Assembly: GCA_900155495.1 (NCBI GenBank)
Contig: FTLJ01000165.1
Location: 62,001-126,000 of the forward strand
From: Porogramme epimiltina
Lineage: Eukaryota; Basidiomycota; Agaricomycetes; Polyporales; Polyporaceae
Length of the DNA stretch: 64,000 nucleotides
Direction: 5' to 3'
The position numbers were made by a program, and so were the translations under genes. Below, in pieces: positions 11,547 to 27,182 of this stretch (its first letter is position 1; the number at the start of each line of letters is the position of its first letter). The notes beneath the pieces are model-generated. The model was given only the letters and a program-made list of their open reading frames with translations, was not told where the DNA came from and ran no database searches.

Positions 11547-12309
11547 TTGGTTTGGAACACTAATACTAGAAGTTAGTCCCTTGCACGGTGAGTGAATTGA
11601 GCGCGTCAGTCAGTCATTCCACCGCTGCACATTTAGTCGTATACGACCCACTGGCGCGCGCGAGGCGATGATGGGAGTGCAACGCACGTTCGTTTGAAGG
11701 ACCATCATACTACCCGCACAATTCCCACCTTTTTGAGTGGGCAGGCGCGGTGGCACTGGCAAGCGAAGTAACCGAGGAGATGCGAAGAATGCGCGAGACG
11801 CACACTGGCACGAGCATTAGCTTAAGCCGAATGGGAGGAACCTTGGGACGACGCTGCGCAAGACGCGAACGGGCTGACTCGAACCTCATAGCGACAAGCG
11901 ACTTTTTTTTGGCGCGTCGAGTGAGTTGTTACGCCGGACATTGTCCCTCGCGATTAAGCGTACCAGTAGGAAAAGATTGAATTGTGTTTGTACTTTGATG
12001 AATGTAATATTTGATGACAGACAAGAGAATCGGTATAGCCTGCGAAGGATCGCCGCCCAAAGGACCACGTCAACTTGAAGAGGCATCCCGAAAGGGCGTT
12101 ACACCATCGGTGATGCGTTCCACGCGCTCGTATTATGCTGTGTTGATCACAACGGGCACTCTTGTGTCCTCTGTCTAAAGTGCCGCTGATCTACAACTTG
12201 AACAAACAGCCGGATGCTCACTGACAGGCGAACTGCACGGGAAAAGGATTTACTATCTGGCGTAGCGAGAGATACAGGGAGAGAGGGATATGACGGAATG
12301 TAGGAAATC
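11547..12309. other. Intergenic interval between F-box D and AP1
   Basis: No supported gene. Short frames only. I looked on the plus strand for an F-box C-terminal remnant, as found beside the other A1-like genes, and saw none. Confidence 0.4.
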
Positions 12310-14989
12310 TCAGGGAGGCGGGTCGGGGAGAGTAGGAAGGCGATGATTATCAGGTGTTTGCGGGGCCAACCGAACATATGCGCCTGTAAGAGAGCTATAC
12401 ATCCCCACGATCATTGTTTCGAACCAATTCTGTGTGCGCTGAATCAGTGGAGTTATTCGTTGTTTATAGCATGAAATACGTACGAGACCAAAGGTACCAC
12501 GATCTAACTCCACTTTCTCCGAATGTAATGCCCCACTGGTCGGACCGCGTTTCACGATGGTCTTCGTGATAGGTGTATCGACGCGGATCAATGCGGTGGG
12601 AGAAGATTGGTCACCGTGACAAAGAAACGGCCAACTTTGCGCGATCACTGTGACCACTGCCGACGTCGCGGTGCCTTTGCCAGTGGTGGCATTTTTTGCA
12701 CCTTCAAACTGGTAAACAATGCGGTGCACCTCGGGATTGAACGGTGTTGATAACATCCTACGCGAAGCCGTTGTTCCAGGTTCCGACGTTGTCTGTGTCG
12801 TCAACTGGCAGCGATCAGATGCGGGGTCGTTGAATGTAGGATCAACGTGTGTTACATTATCCGATTCGCCGCATGCGATGATGTCGTTGAGCTGTTCAAT
12901 CATGTCACGCGGCAACCAAGAGCAGGCTGAACCTAGAACGCTGGTGTTAGAAATCGCAGGTGGCGGCGTGGTCTTTTGATCGCGTACCTGTGTCCAAAAG
13001 AACTGGCAACGGCTTGACCTCTCCATTTGATCCCTTGAGAGAAACTGTCCCAAGGGACACCCAAGTTTCGTCTTCTAGCCTCTGTATCTCAAAAGATAGC
13101 AGATTGATGGCCCACACTCTCCTGCTCCACGGAGATAAGTCGTTCGAAAATCTTACAACAGGGATAACCGGGGAGAACATCACGTCCTCTGGAGAATGAA
13201 GACAAGGCCAGTTGTTGAATGCGATGAAACTGGTGAGCGTGACTAGTGAATAATGTGGACACCCGAACGGAGAAGACAATACAAGACGTACGACATGTCC
13301 TCTGCAGCGACTACACGGTCCGCGAGTGAGGGGTTGTGGAGGTTCACATAGCAGTGATAGACGGGACAAGGGCCTCGTCTCTAGATGAAATCATGTTAGG
13401 CTCGTGCACCGTGACATTTTGTACGATAGAGAAGAATAGACTCGCCACCACGTTGTACGGGTCCTTTCTCACATACTGCGATATAGCTTCCATCGCACAG
13501 GTAGGAGCCTGTTAATATGACTTCGTAAGTATTCGAACGTCTATCTGATGGCTGACAGAGAGTAGTCCGTACCGGTTCAGGGACCCCATTTTTATCGAAT
13601 AGGGCACATCGAGGACTGTGAGATAGATGCTGAGTCGTTAGTTGCGCTCTCCCGCGCAGAATGCCGAAAGATACTAACTCCTCTAGCCCCAATCCGAGTG
13701 TCCCATCCGCCTTCTCGTTGGCTATGCGAGACGAGACAGCGATTCCAACTCCGAAATTACCCGAGGTGGGCAGTCGAAACTCCTCGAGCCGCTCGGTACT
13801 AGTATTGTATACATAGCACGGGAAGGAGATGTCGAATTTGGTGCCGTCGGGCAATTTGGCAACCACTGATAAGAGTATGGGTATGTGACAACGAAATCGA
13901 TAGGAAGTACCGACTCACAAACTCTTTGTGTGTCAGCGTACCGTACCCGCTTGAGGGCGATCTTTGCCAGCGCGTCCTTCTTGGTAGGATCAAACCCATA
14001 ATCCCGTAGAATACCTGGGCGCAACCTCTTCGGGGGATTGACGTTTATTTCGAACTTTTCGGCGAGATCGAAATTGGGTTCTCCGGTAAACCAGCTATTG
14101 ATAAGGCGGTTATAACAATACCATTAAGTATTCTATGCGTTCAATCTGCAGTACTCACGAGAATTCTGTACCTGCGAGGGGAACAGCGTGATCAGACGAA
14201 GATTTCATAAACGGTGTAAGATGAATAACTATACCTGTGTCAATGTTGGCATCCCCAGGCACCACGTCATCATCTTTCGGATCGTTAGAAAATTTGGAAT
14301 TGCGAGCTTCCTATTTTCCCAGTTAGGCGTTAGGAGGGGGACCATAGTATACACAAGACTTAAAGCCGTACAATCCTGACTGTGTAGAGTAAACCTATTG
14401 CGCGGGCGAGTGTTGAGTGAGAGATTACACGCGTGAAGGATAGCTACTCACTGTTCTTACTATCTTCATTGTCCGAAGGGCCTACACCCTTCAGCTGCAT
14501 GGATATGGCCTTAGCCGAGCCCCGGGGGACGTCAGATCGAGAACGCTTGAGGTCATCTTCGGGCACCCAATCCTCCACCCCGGGGGCGATCTACGTCACA
14601 AACACGGCGGAACGAACGAGTGTATAGCGAACGCATAGGATCATCTGACAGTTGAAGCTGACCTGCACATAATCCTGGTTGACGACTTCTACAAAGGTGG
14701 GAGGTGGGGACGGAAGTGACAATTCCGTCCCGGACTCATCCGACCAGTGGCCATCACCGTGAGGTGCACTTGCACTTGCGTCGTCGTCGTCGGGGTCGTC
14801 GTCTTCGGGGTCGTCGTCACCATAACGATAGGCCCTGCGGCTGACGTCGAAGGCGACCTAAAGGCGCATATCAACTAGATGATTTATAAGAAAGTAAGGG
14901 GAACTGACGCGTTCATCGACAGAAGCTCGGCTTGGAGGGAGTATTTCGACAATTACAAAAGCGCGGTCATCTGGGACTGGGCTATCCAT
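12310..14989 (-). CDS. Pepsin-like (A1) aspartic protease homologue AP1, both DTG motifs present
   Basis: A multi-exon gene starting MDSPVPDDRAFVIVEILPP (no signal peptide), then a very acidic linker of Asp runs. First active-site strand: GDANI-DTG-TEF-SWFTGE. The codon for the DTG Gly is split by an intron, TEF-S comes from a 13-nt exon (14159-14171), and SWF opens the next exon. This spacing equals the A1 pattern DTGSSxLWV. Next come a flap-like strand (RVRYAD), then FGVGIAV and DGTLGLG, equivalent to FG ... DGILGLG of pepsins. The second lobe has WAINLLSFEI and LPVLLDTG, an intron, then SACSWLPRDMI. The end is RTQNWFETMIVGMY plus a Pro-rich tail. Length is roughly 600 residues; exact joins between 13,250 and 13,700 are uncertain. 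Both Asp residues are kept, so it may be active, probably inside the cell. Substrate unknown. Confidence 0.75.
14159..14171 (-). other. 13-nt micro-exon of AP1
   Basis: The exon GTACAGAATTCTC has an AG before it and a GTGAGT after it. Splicing it in restores DTG-TEF-SWF, the pepsin-family spacing. Exons of the same length lie at the same place in AP3 and AP4. Confidence 0.75.
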
Positions 14990-17482
14990 GTCGGAGGACG
15001 GGGGTCAGAGCAGCGTAAACGCAGGGCTTATAAGTCTGGGGGGTAGGAACACACGAACCTGTGGAACGCCTCATCTACTGCTCATGCACGTAGGGCGTAG
15101 AATGAGAATCGCCTCTCAAGGCGTGAGGTGATCATCTGTCATCCCGAACAAGGCATGTTACCGCTCTATTGTCTGTCGAGGAGGCCAGACCATGGGCCTC
15201 ATGGGGGTGTCGCCATCGATTTTCGCACAGAACATAAGTTATCAGTGCGAAGAAGCTCTTGGGCGGTGCATTCTGGACCACAAGCCCCCTAACATCCACG
15301 CGCTCCTCGGGTTCCTTGGGCAGGGGGGTTGTCGTGCGGACATTCAATCCTTATTAGCGGTGCACGCTACGCCTGATCAGCGCGCGGAACATGCGACTGC
15401 GGAGGATATCAGAAATTGCTCTGAGTGAAGTCTGTGCGACAATAACACGGCTCATATGATTACCTTTGGAATACCCCCGGAGGTCTTCGTGGATCAGACG
15501 ACGTCTTCAAACGATCATTATCTAGGAAGCGGTTGGAGTCATCTATCCAAACCCGTTACAGAGGAAATGGAAAGCAGGAGACGTACATTCGCTGCCGGAG
15601 AACGGCAGGGCAGCAACAGCCAAATGCAGTGGATCCCGGGGCTGTACGATCCTGATGGATAGGACGATGGGTATTCTACAGGCACGATTTTGGTACTCCC
15701 ATTGTTCCCCGAAAGGATGCAAGGCACATACCCGTCCCATGTTCTATCGATAACACTTTTGACGATGAAGAAATCAGGAAGTGGCGTCACGGCCAGCACT
15801 GTGGCGGCCATGCTACGGAGCGTACTCCTATCCTCTACGACTGGGAGAGGTTAGCACCTATGCGACAAGACTCGGGGAAGCGTGCATTTCTGAGCCTTAG
15901 CGCATGACAGAGCTTGAAAGACTCACTCGGAGGCTCATACAAGCGGGGCAGACCTATATTACCGATTAACATGGGGATCGCCCTTGCGAGCGTCAAGGGC
16001 AGCAGCAAACTAGCTGACACTGTTGAGAATTACCCATTGGTCACTGTGTACTATGAGCGTCGAACATTGAACGTTGCGCGTTGCGCGTCACTTTCCGCGT
16101 CGGCTTGCTTCGAGTCAGTTCATCAAGCGCCAATGGATAAAACTGTAGCCAGGGCATAAGGCACGTGGCAAGCGGAGTTCTATAGCGCCTCTCAGTTCGA
16201 ACACTAGTGCCAACGAATGTATTGGCCCGTGGCTTTGCCACGATGTGGGCATTTGGCCCTCTAGTCGCTATGTATGCATTGGCTTTTAGCCCTCTTATCG
16301 CGACATGGTGCTTTCTTGAGATTCGTTCATTATTAATTTATCTTAGCCAGGCTCCCGCTGTAAGTGTCACACTATTATTTAGGGTCTCCCGTGGTCGCGT
16401 CTCTTCGCTGGCCCGTTTTTTCTAATAGGATGGAGCTTCAGTTACATATGAGTTTATATTGACCCTGTAATAAGGATCCCCCTTACGGACTGTATAATAA
16501 GATTTGAAACCTGTGAGCTCAACTTGAATCTAATGTTTTGATCCTGCACCCGCCGTGACCCAGTTGAACCTCCGCACACCTTAAGATATTCTATGTTCCA
16601 CTGGGGTCGCGAACGCTGTCGCTGCGCGAAAGACAGTCAGGTCGGCGCCGGGCTGTCGCTTCGCGAAAAACGGACCGGACCCAGGCGCCCCTATGTGATG
16701 GTACAGTCAGCATAATGGACTTGGTTGGGGTTACAACGAGAAGTACGTACCCAAACAAGCTATCCTCAAGAGCCTTTGAAGCTGCGCGAGTGCCCGAGGC
16801 GACGAGGATGTTCCGAGCTCATGAACCCGGTGTGTATTTCGCAAAGCAACAGCTCGGCGCCGACCTGACTATACATATTTCGCGCAGAGACAGCTTTCGT
16901 AACTTCGAAGGGACATGCAGATATCTTTAGGATACGCGCAACATACGTCGCATATCTCTACCACGTATATGCCTCTCCTCCCGTTATTCTTAGATGGGAG
17001 CCAATGACCGGTGAATGGTTCGTCCCTGATTTCATTCCCAGTTAGCGGCGAAACTAATTTGTGGTATGTATAATGCCAGCCAAAATGGCACCCCCGAAAC
17101 AGACCACGTTCAATCTAGTGGCGGTACACGATAGACTCGGACCGTCGAACTCGAGTACAACTGGGTGTTACCGTATGCGACCCAAAGACGAAATGTCACA
17201 TCTGGGAAACATATGAGAGAAATACCATTGGTATGGTCATGGATTAAATGTCGGCCTTCTGCACACCGCTGTCCTTCCGATTTCGCAGACTATACCCGGG
17301 TACAACATCAACTAATGGGATTCCACCAGTAGGATAGTATATTGTTGATGACATACTATCGATTTATTTCTTGGATCCTCGTGTCATAGACTACATAGAC
17401 ATAATGTACTAAGAATGTTGCTGTCTGGAAAGGTCCAGTTAATTCGATTGGCTGGGTTTATTGAGAGAAACGGGGGGGGGAC
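14990..17482. other. Interval with one doubtful gene candidate
   Basis: On the minus strand from 16020 a possible first exon begins MSASLLLPLTLARAIPM (signal-peptide-like) and can be spliced to a frame containing AATVLAVTPLPDFFIV, followed by GT donors at about 15,740 and 15,590. A later frame ends near 15,130 with APPKSFFALITYVLCE. I could not join these pieces without forcing splice sites and recognise no family. From 16,200 to 17,480 nothing is supported. Near 16,615-16,670 the words GTCGCTGCGCGAAA and GTCGCTTCGCGAAA repeat imperfectly. Confidence 0.3.
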
Positions 17483-18242
17483 TTACTGGATATACCACCG
17501 CTGATCAGAAGCGACGCACAACCCGCCGTTTGCGCCGTTGGCCGCAGAGCAATCAGACGACAGTGACGCGACGAGGTTGGACTGAGAACGAGGGACTGAG
17601 TTTGCGATGGCGAGGCGAGAACTCAGAGATGAAGGTACGTACCCATTCAATGCGGCAATATGTGAGCGTACTGAAGTCTTGGTTGAGGAAGTAGGTGAGG
17701 CACGTGCCGTACTCCATCGTCACCTTGTTCGTCGTGGTCTACGATGCGTAGTCAAGATACAATAAGGTAACTCAGAGATGAGAGAGGACGCACTCCGAAC
17801 GCAGTGACGTTGAAGAGCACACCGGTGTTCTGGCTCTCGTACAGGAGAGCGTCGGCGATGACGGTGCAGTCTGACGCGTTCGCGGCACTGCTCGTCGCTG
17901 ACCAGCAATACGTGTCGCCTAGTGAGGGAAAACGAACATGTTAAGCCTTTAGTTACCCTCGCCGAGGGAAAGTTATGACGTACATGTCGCCCCGCAAACA
18001 TCATTGCTCTGCCGTTTAGCAAGCGAGCCAACCGGGACGAAGTTTCCGTCGGAGTCGAGGAGAGGTTCGTCGTTGCAGTGAGAGAGCGTAAGCTTGACGT
18101 TGCTATCTTCCCCGATGTACGTTGTCGACGCTACGGTCTCTCCGGACGTGCACCTGATGGTCGGGACAGAAACAAGGGTCGATCCGAACACTGCGGCGCT
18201 GAAGAGCGCAATTACGGCGGAGAGGGGGGCTGAGCCACGCAT
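17483..18242 (-). CDS. Small secreted cysteine-rich protein with a Kex2-type site
   Basis: Four exons (18242-17984, 17918-17794, 17738-17643, 17581-17483), all GT-AG, give 192 residues. The N terminus, MRGSAPLSAVIALFSAAVFG, is a signal peptide. A propeptide follows, ending in SLAKR-QSNDVC, a dibasic site of the type cut by Kex2. The part after it has eight cysteines (VCGATC, TYCW, SDCTV, GTCL, TYCR, SDCS, GLCV), suggesting four disulfides. I do not recognise the family. The layout of signal, pro-region and compact Cys-rich domain is typical of secreted fungal effectors, hydrolase inhibitors or small surface proteins, and the sequence does not choose between them. The final exon ends in TATATCCAG-TAA. 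Confidence 0.72.
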
Positions 18243-21065
18243 GTTGGCGGTCGTGTCGAGGACGGGGGGACGTACGTCAGAGAAGGAGATGGGAGGCGGC
18301 CGGGTCCAGAGGAGTCGGAGCTGGATGCCCGGACGTTCTACTTAACGATCGTGCTGGGACGAGGGCGTCATGTGTCGTGGCATCGGGCGCGACGGTGGAG
18401 TAGGAACGCGTTGCGCTGCCGGTCGCATGTGCAGGGACCTGCAGTGAACCTGGTCTCCAGGAGGTACTCTGACAGGTCAGAAGGCATGCGAATTTGATCC
18501 GTTGCAGCGGCACTGCGCGGGTGTGGCCATGGAAGAAAGCTAGTATGTCGACGCAGTGTGTTAATAGTGGATGATCTCGACAGGTGACCACTTACCAGGT
18601 GGCAGTAGACAAGGCCGCGATCACATGGGGCTGGAAGAACCCAAAAGCGTGCACGCCCTAAGTAATTCGGACAAACCGTCGACTAGAATTTCGCAATCGA
18701 AGGACCTGTCCAAGGGAATTGATGAAAGAGATTACTGGATGGTGAGTAGTAGTAGGCACGATCAAGGACGTCAGCCAGGCATATTGTGCTAAGAGCTGTC
18801 TGAGGAGAGGCCAGTCGTCTGATGGTTCAAGAGGGAGCGAAAAGTTCGAAAGCCTAAACTGCTGGGGTACCGGGTACCGTACGTGCCATCAGAGTCGGAA
18901 GGAATTCGCCCAAATGACGCCTGCGGCCCAGGGGCAAGGGAACGCGTCCCTCTCACGTGATTTGATAGCCCAGCGCAGTGACTCGTCCCTCGGCCGAAAA
19001 ATATGAAGCTCAGAAGCCCTGAGCGAGTAGAGCTGAGTAGCATGTGCGGTTTACAGTCGCACATCGCGGACAACGAATCGCACTCTCCGTCATCACTGGC
19101 GAGCGAAGGTGGAAAAACTGCTGATTACTGTGCATAACAAGCCGTAAAACGGCTGTAGATACACATTGCGGGCAACTATACATCGCGCAGGCCATGCGTA
19201 GGATATGTGCATACATCTTCCTCTGTGCACCTACACGCGTAGTTCTCTCCATAACCCGTGCCTCCAAATGCCCCACCCCCGCTCACATTCTCATATTTGC
19301 TCGCGCCGCATTGGGCACTGTGTCGGAGTTGGCCGCACCCGACGTACGCATCGGAAGATGTGGCTTACGCGTGGCGCGAGAGGAAATTGCAGGTGTCCGG
19401 TTTGTGCGTGCGCATCGTTGGCGGGTATCGCATTGTAGGACAAGGTGGAGGAGAGATGAGATACGGGGCGGTGGGCGATTGGAACTAACCTAGAGCTGCT
19501 GAGTACAAGCTGTGAGATTTGGTACGGAACGTCGCTTGCTTGACCGAAGGCTGGCAAGACGTGAGAACATAGCGAACGGCGCTGACAGCTATGTATATGT
19601 GCCATGCCCTTTGGCTTGCGGGAAAGACATAGGCAATAGGAGACCTATAGAAAGGAATGAGATTGGTGTAATAGGAATTGACATACTGTGAATCGTCTCA
19701 CCGTGTTACGAGGGCCACACGTCCTACGACGACCCATGGTGTATCCCATCACTACCTCTACCATATGGCCCCGAGCTCTGGGTACGTACCATACATGTCA
19801 CAGGGGCCCGCCTTCTTGCTTCCTCACTTCATCCCCTTCCGTGACGGGGGTCATTGCGGTGAGAAACCGCTAGGAGCTTCATGATCATCGTCCTTGCGAT
19901 ACCGTCCTAGGGCATAATGCAGCCCATGATGCCTTGATGTCTTGTGTTCGGGAGACGTGTTAGGAAGTGACCGGGGAGCGATGGCGCTCATGGACGGCGG
20001 TCCGGGTGTCGCAGGGGACTTGACGAGAGTGCGAGAGGGAAGGTGGGTAGCGGGAGACAAGACGACGGGGGCCAAGGATGTCGCATACTTCTACGGCTGA
20101 AAGAGACGCAAAAGCAGGAGGGGACAGTGGGCGGGCGGGGAAGTAGTTTGAGAGGAAGAGGTGAGCAGTGAAGCCGGCGCGAAAGACTGCCGTCGGCTGA
20201 CACCAGGTAGTCGGTATAGCGATTATAACGAAGGGCGGCAATAGTCTCCATTAGTTACAGCTTGTTGCAAGTCGATAGACCACGATCAAAAACGTTCGTC
20301 TAGAAATCTTCAAGGTCCGCCAGCGTTTGCCAATTAGCGCTTACTTCTCGAGCCTTTCCTGCCGAGTCGACCAGGCTGGACCGGGCCTAGTTAGACTAAG
20401 TTGTCCCAGACTCTTAGCACCGTGCACTGTCGTATTCAGAAGAAATACATTCAAGAGTATCAGACCACGTCCGAAAACTGTGGTGCATGCATCTTCGGAC
20501 ACACACTATCAACAGGAGCTATATATCGGTGTTGTGTGATTTCGTTGACCTGCATTGGGGAAACAGGTAGGAGACGTCGTTGGTAGGCGCCTGTATGACA
20601 TAAGTTGACGGACTTTGAAACTTCCTAGACGAACGTTATTGATCGCGGTCTACACGGCGTGCATTACAACATTTCCTGGGGGTGGGAAATTGTCAGAAAA
20701 CGGGCTCCCATTCTTAAATGTCACGGGCTAACTATAAACGACTCTTAATGCCACATACAAACTGTTACAAAGGGCCCTTATTCGATCAAACATGTCAGAG
20801 GCATGTCGGGTGGCGGGAGATCTGGCAATGCACGCCGTGCTATCGACTTGCAACAAGCTGTAACATGCCCTTCAATATACAGACGCGCAGCCTTTCCAGT
20901 CTCGCATAATCGTTCTTTCCCTACCTACGCTTATCTACTTGTACGTGTGGCTGTTTGTCGTGCTGTAAGTACCAGCCACGGTTAAGACTGGCATGGGTAC
21001 ATTCGCACATGTTCCCCATACGCCAACGCGGGCGTCCTTCCTGGGACCTGCGTCTATATCATCGA
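18243..21065. other. Gene-poor interval
   Basis: No frame here has a recognisable domain or a convincing splice chain. Frames on the minus strand around 19,851-20,251 are rich in Pro, Ser and Leu in all readings, as expected from pyrimidine-rich DNA. Confidence 0.35.
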
Positions 21066-25375
<4,310 letters not shown>

Positions 25376-27010
25376 ATGAACGCACGTATCCCCATCAATA
25401 GGCTTCCCGTTGAAACACTCATCATGATTTTCAAACACGCGACCTCCGGCATTGGGTCTGAGTACACTCGAGCCAATCTTGACCGAAACCGTCACTCGCA
25501 ATACACCAACCACCGAGGACTGTTAACGATAACTCATATTTGCCAGAGATGGCGAGAAGTTGCGCTAGGAACGCCGAACTTCTGGACGTCAATCGATCTA
25601 CGCAACATTGCTAAAACAAACGTGTTTCTCGAGCGATCGAGAGAGCTTCCCCTTTTGCTGCGGCTTAGCTCTGCTAGGGATACGGTATCAAGTTGCAAAC
25701 AAGGAGTATCCTATCCCACATGCTTCCACGAGCGACGAATCCGCCGCCTCGAGTTCTTAGATGTAGAAAGTTATGCGAAGTTGACAACGTGCTGGCCGAC
25801 TTGCCCAATTCGACCGGAATGTATTATCATCACTTCACCCATCGTTCAATACCTGAACCCCATCTTTTATATCCGTCCATTACCCAGGGAGACGGGCAGG
25901 TCATTGCAAGCTCTTGCCATCACGCCCATTATCGATTGGCTACCTTCCAACCCATTCCCTAAAATCACGCATCTTTACTTCAGCTTCAAAACCCATGCAC
26001 ACACTTCAATCCGCGTCTCCGTAGACGACATCCTTTCACTCATCCGACACGCCCCAATGCTAGAAAGCTTGCATCTTTCTTCTTTTCTCAACGCGGCGGG
26101 GACGCCGATCGGGCCACCCCTAGACGATGAACCGATAGAACCAGAACACTTGCGGTCTCTAACAATGTCTAATTCCTCCAGCACGGTCACTCGCCTTATC
26201 ACAAGCCGTCTCAATCTATCCCAAAGACCAGTCCTCATTCGCCTCCAGGACATACGCTTCGACTCACCGGGGCCTTCCTTTCCCGAGTTGGTTCCAAAGG
26301 AATCACACCTGCCTCCCACTCACCTTGAGCTCGCTGTGAAACACAGTGATTTGCTCCTCATCGCTACCCATCAACCTTCGGTACCCCCTTCAGGGCTCTG
26401 GCTTTCGGGCAAATCTAATGGTGGTTCCTGGGGACCCGCATTAGCCACGTTGCACTTTGCCGTTCCTCTCATCCACCTCACCTGCCTCAAAGTGATGGTC
26501 TATCCCTCTCCTAACGGCCCGGACGCCCCGTGGATCCCCATCCTGCATTGCACACCGTCCCTCACAGAGATGGACGTCCTCCTCGCCCCCATGAGTGAGG
26601 GGGACAATTCCGCGACTGTGGTACTCTTCGCAGCGCTCACAGACCCTTTCGCCGTGCCAGCGCTCCAAGTGCTTCGTGTGCGCTGGCTGTGCCCGTTAGA
26701 ACATGACCTTGTCTTCAACGACATCGCTGATATGTTGTCTCTCCGGGAGGAGCGTGGTGCCGCAATCCGCACCGTGCGCATCCAGGCGTACTCAGAGCCG
26801 GACCTTGTCGCCCTCGACGACGAAGAGGCACCCTTGCGAGCGCGCCGCATGGCCGAAGAGGGAGGCCTGCTAGGGTCCACCGCGAACGTCGAGTGGGTAG
26901 AGCCCGGTCCTCCGTTGGTCGAGTTCAAGATGGACGCTATGTGGGAGGATGAAGAGCGCTATTGGAAGCTTGGGAATAGCGATGCGCCCCGCTATGATGT
27001 TCCAAAATAG
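25376..27010 (+). CDS. F-box protein, single exon, separate lineage
   Basis: An uninterrupted frame from ATG at 25376 to TAG at 27010 (544 residues). The F-box is at the N terminus: IPINRLPVETLIMIFKHA, then LLTITHICQRWREVAL and TPNFWTSIDL, the usual order in Agaricomycete F-box proteins. The rest is rich in short Leu-based repeats resembling RNI/LRR surfaces, for example HAPMLESLHLSSFL, HLTCLKVMVY and FAVPALQVLRVRWL. The C terminus is acidic. It shows no close similarity to paralogues A-G and has no introns, so it belongs to another branch of the expanded family. Predicted SCF receptor, target unknown. Confidence 0.85.
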   Translation: MNARIPINRLPVETLIMIFKHATSGIGSEYTRANLDRNRHSQYTNHRGLLTITHICQRWREVALGTPNFWTSIDLRNIAKTNVFLERSRELPLLLRLSSARDTVSSCKQGVSYPTCFHERRIRRLEFLDVESYAKLTTCWPTCPIRPECIIITSPIVQYLNPIFYIRPLPRETGRSLQALAITPIIDWLPSNPFPKITHLYFSFKTHAHTSIRVSVDDILSLIRHAPMLESLHLSSFLNAAGTPIGPPLDDEPIEPEHLRSLTMSNSSSTVTRLITSRLNLSQRPVLIRLQDIRFDSPGPSFPELVPKESHLPPTHLELAVKHSDLLLIATHQPSVPPSGLWLSGKSNGGSWGPALATLHFAVPLIHLTCLKVMVYPSPNGPDAPWIPILHCTPSLTEMDVLLAPMSEGDNSATVVLFAALTDPFAVPALQVLRVRWLCPLEHDLVFNDIADMLSLREERGAAIRTVRIQAYSEPDLVALDDEEAPLRARRMAEEGGLLGSTANVEWVEPGPPLVEFKMDAMWEDEERYWKLGNSDAPRYDVPK

Positions 27011-27182
27011 GGCCAGAAGTCCCTTTCCTATGCTTCGGAGGTTGGTCGCTATACGTGTCCTCTACCTCGTTCCATGAACTGAAATACTGCCTTTTCACCA
27101 CAGTTTACACGAGATGACGCACGCTCTGCAGCGTCTTTGGAAGTAATGTATTCATTTGTACTGATGTCGGTGTACTAGTGCA

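Noticed and set aside
14760..14815. GTC/GTCGTC microsatellite as a separate repeat
   Set aside because: On the minus strand it encodes the Asp run of the AP1 acidic linker and needs no other explanation.
16610..16680. Imperfect repeat GTCGCT(G/T)CGCGAAA as a mobile-element end
   Set aside because: Only two copies in direct orientation, no terminal inverted repeats, target-site duplication or transposase nearby.
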